DNA from: a bacterium
GTDB lineage: Bacteria > Verrucomicrobiota > Verrucomicrobiia > Limisphaerales > UBA11358
Length of the DNA stretch: 6,080 nt
NCBI GenBank assembly: GCA_021781185.1
Contig: JAJXXI010000300.1
Coordinates: 1 to 6,080 of the forward strand
Direction of reading: 5' to 3'
The position numbers and the translations under genes were made by a program. This document shows, piece by piece, positions 1 to 6,080 of the stretch. Numbering within the stretch: the first letter of the stretch is position 1; each line of letters opens with the position of its first letter. The notes under the pieces are model-generated. The model was given only the letters and a program-made list of their open reading frames with translations. It did no database searches and was not told where the DNA came from.

Positions 1-119
1 GCCACGCCATTGAGGCGTTCATCGCGGCATACAATCCCAAGGCCAAACCTTTCAAATGGCGCAAGCGAGTGGCTAAAGGATCGCAACTTCGTAATACTAT
101 CGTCAATCTGCACAATTAA
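1..119 (+). CDS. IS630-family transposase, C-terminal fragment (cut by window edge)
   Basis: An open frame enters from the left edge (first full codon at 3) and ends at TAA 117-119, giving 38 visible residues. They include AYNPKAKPFKW followed by a basic stretch and QLRNTIVNL. This matches the usual C-terminus of IS630-family transposases (DDE-type, Tc1/mariner-like, cut-and-paste into TA), where the end of the DDE domain carries 'AYN..AKPF.W'. The catalytic acidic residues would lie upstream and are not visible, so whether the gene is intact cannot be judged. It ends 8 bp before the stop codon of the convergent peptidase gene. Family assignment rests on recognising this short tail only. Confidence 0.8.
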   Translation, partial: HAIEAFIAAYNPKAKPFKWRKRVAKGSQLRNTIVNLHN

Positions 120-126
120 GCGCTAG
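1..126 (+). mobile_element. Right end of an IS630-like insertion sequence (boundary tentative)
   Basis: The transposase stop (117-119) is followed within 4 bp by CTAG at 123-126. IS630-family elements insert at a TA dinucleotide, often within CTAG, and duplicate the TA, so this is a reasonable candidate for the element's right boundary. The stop codon would then lie inside the terminal inverted repeat. The left end is outside the window, so the repeat cannot be matched. The boundary is inference; the presence of an element rests on the transposase fragment. Confidence 0.4.
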
Positions 127-127
127 T

Positions 128-1645
128 TCAAGGCTGGATGAACTTTTCGATGTCTGCCTGCATTTTTTTAAGGTCCGGTAGATTGATATACATCATGTGG
201 CCGGCGTCAAACTCGGCAAACGTCACGTTTTTCCGATAAGCTTCGGCCAGCGGCAGGTGTTCAATGCTGTAGCGCATGGTGTCAATCGGGCAGACCAGAT
301 CACAGCGGCCGCCAAGCACGAGGATTTTCAAGTAAGGCTCCTGATTCATCACGGCCGCCAGCTCGTCACTGGCATTGGCGTAGTTGTTCCGTGCGCCGTA
401 GTTCCAAGGCTGGACGCCAGCGAATATCTGGTAAGGCAGGTCGTCCTCAAATTTGAGTTCGCCGCGCACATAGGCGTTCATCGCCGCTGCGAACGGCCCC
501 ATGACCGCTGCGCCGGATGGATCAAAATCAGCCCAAGGAGTCGCCGGATCGCCATCCCGCCCCGTCAACCGCGCGTCATAGGCACCGAGAATCAGGCCTT
601 CGTCATGCAGCAGTTGTTTTCGAAAAACCCCGGGGTCCAGGCGCAGGTTATTGTCTTCGATGACGGACGCCTTCAATCCGGTTAACCGGGCGAGTTCAGC
701 CACGACTTTCTTGCGTTCGTCGGCTGGCAATGCCGCGCCTTGGTGCAGGGCGGCAAGGTATTCCCTGCGGGCGAAGGCGCGTGATTCCGCCAGCGCCTTG
801 CCCAGATTCGCCTGCAGGTCGGGCGGCAGTTTGTGGTGGAAATGCGCCGCCGCCGTGTAGGCCGGGAGAATCAGCGGATATGGCAGGTCGTTGCCCGTAT
901 CCCCGCTGATGGTGGCAAAATCCAGCACGCCGGACACGAGGATGAGTCCATTTAAATACATCCCGCAACTGCTGCGCAAATGCTCCGCCAAACCGGCGGC
1001 GCGGAAAACGCCATAACTTTCCCCGCACAAAAACTTCGGCGAGAGCCAGCGTTCATTCCGCGTGGTCCAGAGCCGGATGAATTCACCGATGGAATCCAGA
1101 TCTCCGGAATCGCCAAAGAACTGGTCGGCTTTTTCATCTTTGGCGGGCCGGCTAAACCCGGTCGCCACAGGGTCAATAAACACTAGGTCACTGTCGTTCA
1201 GCAGGGAATATTGATTATCCACCAGGGTGAAGGGCGGCGCGGGCATGGAACCATCGTCGTTCATTTTCACCCGCCGCGGCCCCAGTGCGCCGAGGTGCAG
1301 CCACAAGGACGCGGAACCGGGACCGCCATTAAAGCAAAACGTCACCGGCCGCTTGGCGCGGGACTCGTTGCCCAGGCGGGTATAAGCCGTGTAAAAAATA
1401 TTCGCGCGCGAAGTGCCGTCCGGCTTGAGCAGCGGCAACATGCCGGTCTCCGCCACATACGTCACCCGTTCGCCGGCGATCGTGACGGTGTTCGTCACCA
1501 GCACCGGCGCGTGCGACGCATCGGGGATTTTTCCCCAGACTGGTTTTTCCGCAGCCGCCTTTTCCGGCCCGGCGGGCGCATTGGTGTTGGCGGCGCGAAG
1601 CGAAAAAGTGGCAGCCAGCAGGGTAAGGATGAGAAATGATTTCAT
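128..1645 (-). CDS. Exported S10-family serine carboxypeptidase-like peptidase
   Basis: Alpha/beta-hydrolase peptidase of MEROPS family S10, predicted to remove C-terminal residues from peptides outside the cytoplasm. Numbering from the chosen start (505 aa): residues 1-18 are a signal peptide ([18 protein letters not shown]); NGGPGS at 106-111 is the oxyanion-hole/substrate-binding motif; GESYG at 208-212 holds nucleophile Ser210; Asp449 in GGRCDLVCP and His483 in DAGHMMY complete the triad in the expected order. All key residues are present, the length is normal for bacterial S10 proteins, and there is no sign of truncation. The frame stays open to 1747, but the ATG at 1645-1643 is chosen because it places the signal peptide at the N-terminus. 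No Shine-Dalgarno sequence precedes it; a nested inverted repeat lies there instead. It is divergent from prepilin 1 and convergent with the IS630 transposase. Fold and triad are secure; the peptide substrate is unknown. Confidence 0.92.
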   Translation of the reverse strand: MKSFLILTLLAATFSLRAANTNAPAGPEKAAAEKPVWGKIPDASHAPVLVTNTVTIAGERVTYVAETGMLPLLKPDGTSRANIFYTAYTRLGNESRAKRPVTFCFNGGPGSASLWLHLGALGPRRVKMNDDGSMPAPPFTLVDNQYSLLNDSDLVFIDPVATGFSRPAKDEKADQFFGDSGDLDSIGEFIRLWTTRNERWLSPKFLCGESYGVFRAAGLAEHLRSSCGMYLNGLILVSGVLDFATISGDTGNDLPYPLILPAYTAAAHFHHKLPPDLQANLGKALAESRAFARREYLAALHQGAALPADERKKVVAELARLTGLKASVIEDNNLRLDPGVFRKQLLHDEGLILGAYDARLTGRDGDPATPWADFDPSGAAVMGPFAAAMNAYVRGELKFEDDLPYQIFAGVQPWNYGARNNYANASDELAAVMNQEPYLKILVLGGRCDLVCPIDTMRYSIEHLPLAEAYRKNVTFAEFDAGHMMYINLPDLKKMQADIEKFIQP

Positions 1646-1649
1646 GTTC

Positions 1650-1686
1650 AAGCCGTTTGGTCCAATTGGACGGAGGTTAACGGCTT
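1650..1686 (-). promoter_or_regulatory. Nested inverted repeat immediately before the peptidase start
   Basis: Outer arms AAGCCGTT (1650-1657) and AACGGCTT (1679-1686) are perfect 8-bp inverted repeats. Between them is a perfect 12-bp palindrome, GTCCAATTGGAC (1660-1671). The inner edge is 4 nt from the peptidase ATG. In the peptidase mRNA this could fold as an 8-bp stem enclosing a small hairpin, exactly where a ribosome would bind. As DNA it could be an operator. The symmetry is seen directly; any function is inference. Confidence 0.3.
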
Positions 1687-1733
1687 TGCGTTCAGGCAAC
1701 ACGGAAAAAACACCGCCGGCAGGAAGGAAATTC

Positions 1734-1762
1734 TTGCCCGGATTCAAGGGCTGTGGAATGAT
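1734..1762 (+). promoter_or_regulatory. Weak sigma70-like promoter candidate for prepilin 1
   Basis: TTGCCC (1734-1739) and AATGAT (1757-1762) each match 4 of 6 consensus bases and are spaced by 17 bp. A transcript would start near 1769, about 33 nt before the ATG at 1802. Position and spacing are good but the match is modest, so chance similarity is possible. Confidence 0.25.
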
Positions 1763-1789
1763 AGGCAGGAATCAGACTTGTGGCGACGC

Positions 1790-1794
1790 AGGGG
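1790..1794 (+). promoter_or_regulatory. Ribosome binding site supporting the ATG at 1802
   Basis: AGGGG lies 7 nt upstream of the ATG at 1802. A competing AGGA (1767-1770) lies 7 nt before an in-frame TTG at 1778 that would add 8 residues (MWRRRGTG). The ATG is preferred because it gives a more usual 18-residue prepilin leader, but the longer form is not excluded. Confidence 0.4.
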
Positions 1795-1801
1795 CACTGG
1801 A

Positions 1802-2521
1802 ATGAGATTCTTCCGGCTTTTCAACTCCCATTCTGCAGCGGCAAGACCGCGCGGGTTCACGCTCATCGAACTCCTGGTGGTCATTGCCATTATTTCTGTT
1901 TTGGCGGCGCTGCTGCTGTCGGCGTTGGGCAAGACCAGGGCTACGGCGCAAGGCATTCAATGCATCAATAATCTCAAGCAGTGGGGGCTGGCCACGCAAC
2001 TCTACGTGGCGGACAACCATGACCTGTTGCCGCGCGAAGGCATTGCCAATCCTCCCAGTTGGCCAACCTCGTCCTCGCACAGCAACAACTGGTATTGCCT
2101 GCTCCCGCCGGCCATCAGTTTGCCTTGGTATTACGCCTGCGAATGGCGCACAAACGCGGGCATGGATCCGGGCCGTTTGCTCTGGATCTGTCCCAGCAAC
2201 CCCCGGCGAAGCAACGGGAACAACCTGTTCCATTACTGCCTGAACGACGGATTTGACGGCACCGGAGCCAGCGACCATGCGGACATGAAACTGACCGGCG
2301 TCCCGGCGGCTCCAACTGCGGTGGTCTGGCTGTTTGACTCGAAAAATCTGCCCGCGTGGGGGCCACAAAACTACATCCACACAAGCCTGCACAATCACGG
2401 GGCGAATCTGACATTTCTCGACGGCCATGCCCGGCGCTTCAAAAGCTCCGAATACTGGGATTTCAGCCTGAACAAGGGGCGCACCAACAATCCGGAGCTG
2501 GTCTGGAACACGTTTCCCTGA
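1802..2521 (+). CDS. Prepilin-like protein with H-X9-DG motif (1)
   Basis: A 239-residue type IV pilin/type II secretion pseudopilin-like protein. Residues 1-18 form a basic leader ending RG, then [13 protein letters not shown] from 19. Prepilin peptidase would cut after Gly18 and methylate Phe19; Glu23 is the conserved Glu5 of the mature form. Residues 19-42 are the membrane-inserting N-terminal helix. A 'C..NL.QWGLA...Y..DN.D..PR.G' block follows, then a CPSNP segment at about 130-134. The C-terminus carries His197-X9-Asp207-Gly208, the 'prepilin-type processing-associated H-X9-DG' signature, abundant in Verrucomicrobiota, Planctomycetota and Lentisphaerota. Such proteins are presumed to sit in the inner membrane or a pseudopilus; their individual roles are mostly unknown. 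It is paralogous to the gene at 2904 and divergent from the S10 peptidase. No clear terminator follows. Family is secure; function is not. Confidence 0.92.
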   Translation: MRFFRLFNSHSAAARPRGFTLIELLVVIAIISVLAALLLSALGKTRATAQGIQCINNLKQWGLATQLYVADNHDLLPREGIANPPSWPTSSSHSNNWYCLLPPAISLPWYYACEWRTNAGMDPGRLLWICPSNPRRSNGNNLFHYCLNDGFDGTGASDHADMKLTGVPAAPTAVVWLFDSKNLPAWGPQNYIHTSLHNHGANLTFLDGHARRFKSSEYWDFSLNKGRTNNPELVWNTFP

Positions 2522-2758
2522 AGGACAATCAGGCAAAATCATCTTTCACCTGCCCGCCGACACCCATCCCGGCTGATTCTGGTGAATTACGGTGAATGGT
2601 GTGGATAACTTTTTCATGAAAGCCTTGCCTGCCCGTGGACTTTTTGAAACGATCTTGGTGGTTTTAAACAAGGAAAGCCATGCAAGTAAAAAACAAAGCG
2701 GTGGTTTCGTGTTTAGGCCCGGTGCGCGTCATGTTTTCAACGGTTTACGGACGCTTTC

Positions 2759-2772
2759 ACGGGATTTCCCGT
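2759..2772. repeat. Short near-palindrome, possible operator
   Basis: ACGGGA (2759-2764) and TCCCGT (2767-2772) are perfect inverted arms around a TT centre. It lies about 130 bp before the second prepilin start and is not followed by a T-run, so it is not a terminator. It could be a regulator site or chance. Confidence 0.25.
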
Positions 2773-2850
2773 CATCAATTCGACTTCGATTTGTAACCAA
2801 AAAGTATTCAACCTAGATCATCCATGGTGCTATAGTCAGCCGATCAGCGT

Positions 2851-2903
2851 GAATTTATAGCTAATTAATAATAAATATAATATGAATGGTTAATGAATTA
2901 TAT
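2851..2903 (+). promoter_or_regulatory. AT-rich promoter region with a perfect TATAAT
   Basis: Only 7 of 53 bases here are G or C, in sharp contrast to the GC-rich surroundings. A perfect TATAAT lies at 2876-2881, but no good -35 hexamer sits 16-18 bp upstream. Transcription from it would start near 2888, leaving a leader of about 16 nt before the ATG at 2904. A second, weaker pair is TTCAAC (2807-2812) with TATAGT (2831-2836), 18-bp spacing. A promoter is likely somewhere here; the exact site is uncertain. Confidence 0.4.
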
Positions 2904-3770
2904 ATGAAAACACTCGGGAACACCCCGCCTCGGCGCTCGGCTTTCACACTGATCGAACTCTTAGTCGTCATCGCCATCATCGCCATCCTCGCAGCAATGC
3001 TTCTGCCAGCACTGGCCAAAGCCAAGGCCAAGGCTCAACAGGCCAGTTGCATCTCCAACCTGCGCCAATGGGGTTTGGCCGCCCACATGTATGCCAATGA
3101 CAACAAAGACGGCATCCCTCGTGACGGTATGGACTCTGCGGGCACTTATACCACCGGAGATTCAAAACAGCCAAATACGTGGTTTAACCTGCTGCCGGAA
3201 TTCGTCTCCGAACATCCGCTTTACTACTACACGACCCAAACCAGGGTCAGCCATTCTGACACAACGAAAAACCTTCAGCTCATTCCCTATCCCGGCGGGG
3301 TGGGGCAAATCTATTCCTGCCCAGGAGCCAAACTGATGGGTGGCGACTTTTCCATGCTCAACGGCACGGGCGCAGGAGCGGATGGTTTTTTCAGTTATGT
3401 GATGAACATTGATTTGAAACGGCAAACCCCCGGCTATGCCAACGCCAATTCCTTCCCCTACCCGCAAATGCCCAAACTCACCGCCATTCAGCGGCCCTTG
3501 GACACCGTTTTTCTCTTTGATTGCGTATTCAGCCCCACCATGGAAGTGGTCAACAGTTTGCCGCAATATAATTCCGTCAATCCCGCGAACCGCTGGCGCA
3601 GCTTTGCCTCCCGTCACAGTCAGGGTGGCGACATTGTTTTTCTGGACGGTCATGTTGGCTATTACAAAACCAGCATCGTGCAAGCAGGTGGCACCTTGAC
3701 GGGGCCCGCACAGGAAGTGCCCGGCTCCCCGCTGATCTGGAATCCGTCGTTCCGGCAGATGCATCCGTAA
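2904..3770 (+). CDS. Prepilin-like protein with H-X9-DG motif (2)
   Basis: A 288-residue pseudopilin-like protein paralogous to the one at 1802. The short leader [13 protein letters not shown] is followed by [20 protein letters not shown] from Phe14. The residue before the cleavage point is Ala13, not the commoner Gly; Glu18 is the conserved Glu5. An Ala/Lys-rich helix continues to about 48, then the block '[20 protein letters not shown]' shared with its paralog. A CPGA segment with Cys139 and the C-terminal His238-X9-Asp248-Gly249 motif are present. ATG 2904 is chosen as giving the usual 'MKT' leader; ATG 2886 is in frame and adds six residues (MVNELY). Neither has a Shine-Dalgarno sequence. 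The secreted multidomain protein follows after 56 bp and is probably co-transcribed, so this pseudopilin may assist its export or surface assembly; that is inference. Confidence 0.92.
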   Translation: MKTLGNTPPRRSAFTLIELLVVIAIIAILAAMLLPALAKAKAKAQQASCISNLRQWGLAAHMYANDNKDGIPRDGMDSAGTYTTGDSKQPNTWFNLLPEFVSEHPLYYYTTQTRVSHSDTTKNLQLIPYPGGVGQIYSCPGAKLMGGDFSMLNGTGAGADGFFSYVMNIDLKRQTPGYANANSFPYPQMPKLTAIQRPLDTVFLFDCVFSPTMEVVNSLPQYNSVNPANRWRSFASRHSQGGDIVFLDGHVGYYKTSIVQAGGTLTGPAQEVPGSPLIWNPSFRQMHP

Positions 3771-3782
3771 AGATGCTTTTTT
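3761..3782 (+). terminator. Weak terminator-like hairpin overlapping the prepilin 2 stop codon
   Basis: GCATC (3761-3765) pairs with GATGC (3772-3776) around a 6-nt loop containing most of the stop codon, and T6 follows (3777-3782). The 5-bp stem is short, so it may act only as a partial terminator or 3' end that lowers expression of the downstream gene. Confidence 0.35.
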
Positions 3783-3826
3783 CCAAAAACAAACCCTCAA
3801 ACCAAAAAACTAAAAGCACCTGAACA

Positions 3827-5728
3827 ATGAAAACAACACTGATCAAGTTAACATTTGGCCTGTCATTAACTGCGGCTTTATGCTGGCCTCAAATGATCTC
3901 CGCCCAAATTCTACTGAGTGGTGGAACCTACACCCAAAATTTTGATACCCTGGCCAACACCGGCACCGCGAACACGTGGCAGGACAATGTCACCATACCG
4001 GGATGGTTCGCGGCGAAAGCGAAAGGAACCGGCTCTCCCACTGTCAGCGCTTTTCGTGCTGATGACGGCAGCGCTAATTCCGGCACCATTTATAGCTACG
4101 GCATTGCCAGTAGTGCCGATCGGGCCCTGGGGTCTCTTGGATCAGGCACTCCCGGCACGCAATTTTTTGGCGTTGCTTTCACCAATGACACCGCCAATGC
4201 CATGGTTGACTTCACAATTACCTACACTGGCGAAGAATGGCGCAGTCCGAGCATCGCCTCCAACGAGTTTCTGGCATTCTCATATCGCGTGGCTGGTTCA
4301 GGAATAATATCCGATATGGATGTAACTAATGATCCGCTCTGGGTCGCCGATAATGACCTGACCTTTGTCATTCCAGAGACCATTAACACCTCAAATTCAG
4401 CTTTGGATGGCACCAATCCTACCAATCAGGTGACTTTCTCCAATGTGGTGCTCACAGGTGTGACGTTGCAACCAGGGCAGGCATTGTTCCTGCGCTGGAG
4501 GGATATGGATGACAGCGGCGGCGATGCCGGGCTGGCGATTGACAACGTAACGGTTTCGTTCACCTCCACCACACCGGTGGCAGTGCCGGCATACATCATC
4601 ACCCAGCCAACCAACCAAGCGGTCTATCTCGGTGATTTTGCTCACTTTACCATCCAGGCTGGCGGCGATTTCCCTATTTTTTACCAGTGGTATTCCACCA
4701 ATTCATTCGGTGCGACGCTGTTGACGGATGAGACCAACTCCACTCTCGATTTAAGTTATGTTACCACCAACGGCGCGGTCGGTTATTTCTGCACAGTCAC
4801 CAACTCATCCGGTGGAACCAACAGTGCTGTGGCGAACCTGACGGTTAGCATCCGCACGCCGATTGTGACCACCATCGCCAATCTACGCACTCTGCTGAAT
4901 CCCACGACTTGGGGTCCCACCGACACCACCAACCTCTACACCGTGCAAGGCGTTGTCACCACGCCATCCGATATGACCGGTTCACCGAATGCCCAATTTT
5001 ACATGCAGGATGGGGCGGCGGGCATCACTGTTTACGTTGGCGGCGGCATCAGCCAGATGCCTGCAATGGGTGACAGAGTGCAGGTTACCGGTCCCTTGGG
5101 TCAGTTCTACGGCCAGCTTGAAGTCAACATGAACACGCTCAACCCGGCACATACCAACTACGTCATCAGTAGTGGCAATCCGTTGCCGAACCCGACGGTG
5201 TTTAATCCGGCCAATGCCGGCAATATCGCTTACATGAAATCCATTGAAAGTTCGCTGGTCGTGGTTTCCAACATCTTTTTACAGGATGGTGGCGGAGCGG
5301 CTTTATTCATTTCAGGCAGCACAGTTAACCTGACCAACTTGAATAATGCCGTGTTCCCGCTTTACATTAGCCCTTATGTTTATGATGTCATTGCGGCTTC
5401 CATTCCCACCTTTGCCAGTTCGGTGACCGGCGTTCTGGCCCAGCACGCCTCGGGCAGTGTTTACACGAACGGCTTCCAGTTGGTGATGACGCAGTATGCC
5501 GACCTGGTGCCTGGCGTGGTGCCCATCCTTCCCATTCCGCTGGAGTCAACCTACTCAGCGGGCACGCTGACACTCTCTTGGAACGATGCCTCGTTCATCC
5601 TGGAATCTTCAACCAATGTCGCGGGCCCTTATTCCGCTGTGCCGGGTGCGGCAACTCCATTCACAACGAACGCCGCTGCGGCCGATGCCGAGCCCAATCA
5701 GTTCTTCCGGTTGTATCGCGCTCCGTAA
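3827..5728 (+). CDS. Secreted multidomain protein: jelly-roll-like, Ig-like and OB-fold-like regions
   Basis: A 633-residue exported protein of unknown role. Residues 1-26 are a Sec signal peptide (likely cut after ISA). Residues 30-246 resemble the beta-sandwich domain of many exported bacterial proteins, opening with TYTQNFDTLANTG and closing with 'WRDMDDSGGDAGLAIDNVTV'. Residues 253-342 are Ig-like (QPTNQAVYLGD, YQWY, GYFCTVTN). Residues 346-440 resemble the OB-fold domain often next to extracellular nucleases (YTVQGVVTTP, FYMQDGAAGITVYV, GDRVQVTGPLGQF), and 465-562 look like a continuation or second copy (SSVTGVLAQH, YTNGFQLVMT). Residues 579-633 are a terminal beta segment (LESSTN, GPYSAVPGA, QFFRLY) common in Verrucomicrobiota exported proteins. 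No nuclease, glycosidase or protease active site was recognised, so adhesion or ligand binding is more likely than catalysis. No Shine-Dalgarno is seen; the leader is A-rich and almost free of G. Domain limits are by eye. Confidence 0.88.
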   Translation: MKTTLIKLTFGLSLTAALCWPQMISAQILLSGGTYTQNFDTLANTGTANTWQDNVTIPGWFAAKAKGTGSPTVSAFRADDGSANSGTIYSYGIASSADRALGSLGSGTPGTQFFGVAFTNDTANAMVDFTITYTGEEWRSPSIASNEFLAFSYRVAGSGIISDMDVTNDPLWVADNDLTFVIPETINTSNSALDGTNPTNQVTFSNVVLTGVTLQPGQALFLRWRDMDDSGGDAGLAIDNVTVSFTSTTPVAVPAYIITQPTNQAVYLGDFAHFTIQAGGDFPIFYQWYSTNSFGATLLTDETNSTLDLSYVTTNGAVGYFCTVTNSSGGTNSAVANLTVSIRTPIVTTIANLRTLLNPTTWGPTDTTNLYTVQGVVTTPSDMTGSPNAQFYMQDGAAGITVYVGGGISQMPAMGDRVQVTGPLGQFYGQLEVNMNTLNPAHTNYVISSGNPLPNPTVFNPANAGNIAYMKSIESSLVVVSNIFLQDGGGAALFISGSTVNLTNLNNAVFPLYISPYVYDVIAASIPTFASSVTGVLAQHASGSVYTNGFQLVMTQYADLVPGVVPILPIPLESTYSAGTLTLSWNDASFILESSTNVAGPYSAVPGAATPFTTNAAAADAEPNQFFRLYRAP

Positions 5729-5755
5729 AAACCGAACGGCATTCGTCAAAAAATC

Positions 5756-5784
5756 AAGGGCGGCCAGCAATGGCCGCCCTTTTT
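5756..5784. terminator. Strong intrinsic terminator, probably bidirectional
   Basis: A perfect 11-bp GC-rich stem (5756-5766 with 5771-5781) closes on a GCAA tetraloop, and the + strand continues as a T-run (5780-5784). On the - strand the stem is followed by TTGATTTTTT, so it can also stop transcription from leuB. It lies 27 bp after the secreted-protein stop and about 50 bp from the leuB stop, as expected for a shared terminator between convergent genes. Confidence 0.88.
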
Positions 5785-5832
5785 GTTCGCAGAAATGTTT
5801 CGCGCCATTTGCTTCGTTCGCAACTGGAACAG

Positions 5833-6080
<248 letters not shown>

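Larger units (their letters stand above)
2522..2903. other. About 380-bp intergenic region without a convincing gene
   Basis: No credible coding sequence lies between the two prepilin genes. A GTG-started 74-codon frame (2592-2816) has no ribosome binding site and no recognisable motif. No strong hairpin plus T-run follows the first prepilin gene. The region holds a short repeat, GGTGAAT, at 2581-2587 and 2591-2597 (10-bp step), a 14-bp near-palindrome at 2759-2772, a weak -10-like TATAGT at 2831-2836, and the AT-rich segment before the second prepilin. It most likely contains the promoter region of the downstream unit. Confidence 0.6.

Noticed and set aside
197..1639. Several + strand open frames across the peptidase gene (197-685, 1211-1639 and others)
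   Set aside because: All are shadows of the S10 peptidase gene, whose triad and signal peptide fix the true strand.
1646..1747. Upstream extension of the peptidase frame by 34 residues
   Set aside because: It would bury a clear signal peptide in the interior and cover the divergent regulatory region.
1772..2542. 256-codon open frame on the - strand opposite prepilin 1
   Set aside because: It lies fully antisense to a well-recognised gene, has no recognisable motif, and long antisense frames are expected in GC-rich DNA.
2581..2597. Direct repeat GGTGAAT with 10-bp step
   Set aside because: Only two short copies; too little to separate from chance or to call an operator.
2592..2816. 74-codon GTG-started frame between the prepilin genes
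   Set aside because: No Shine-Dalgarno sequence, no recognised motif, irregular composition, and it runs through the candidate promoter elements; treated as noncoding.
3162..3800. 212-codon open frame on the - strand opposite prepilin 2
   Set aside because: It is antisense to a secure prepilin-like gene and shows no domain or ribosome binding site of note.

Overview
The window looks like chromosomal DNA of a Verrucomicrobiota bacterium, probably close to the Pedosphaera/Limisphaerales group. This is an inference from protein style and was not tested by search. The clues are two prepilin-like proteins with the [13 protein letters not shown] leader and a C-terminal H-X9-DG motif, and a large exported protein ending in a 'LESSTN..GPY..VPGA....FFRLY' segment typical of exported proteins in that phylum. 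Most of the DNA is GC-rich, with one sharply AT-rich promoter-like patch at about 2851-2903. Few starts have a clear Shine-Dalgarno sequence.

Layout: (1) 1-119, + strand, the last 38 codons of an IS630-type transposase, with a possible element end at a CTAG site (123-126). (2) 128-1645, - strand, an intact exported S10-family serine carboxypeptidase-like enzyme whose stop lies 8 bp from the transposase stop. (3) 1646-1801, a divergent intergenic region with a nested inverted repeat just before the peptidase start and a weak promoter candidate for the other direction. (4) 1802-2521, + strand, H-X9-DG prepilin-like protein 1. (5) 2522-2903, about 380 bp without a convincing gene, ending in the AT-rich patch. 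(6) 2904-3770, + strand, H-X9-DG prepilin-like protein 2. (7) 3827-5728, + strand, a 633-residue secreted multidomain protein: signal peptide, jelly-roll-like domain, Ig-like domain, OB-fold-like region, C-terminal beta segment. (8) 5756-5784, a strong intrinsic terminator that probably works in both directions. (9) 5833-6080, - strand, the C-terminal end of LeuB (3-isopropylmalate dehydrogenase).

How the genes may work together: prepilin 2 and the large secreted protein are probably one transcription unit, separated by 56 bp with a weak terminator-like hairpin between them. This suggests a pseudopilin-like protein paired with a surface or secreted protein; the pairing is inference. The peptidase is also exported, so the centre of the window is a block for extracytoplasmic functions. 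It is bounded by a mobile-element remnant on one side and a housekeeping leucine-biosynthesis gene on the other. No CRISPR array, tRNA, rRNA or known riboswitch was seen.
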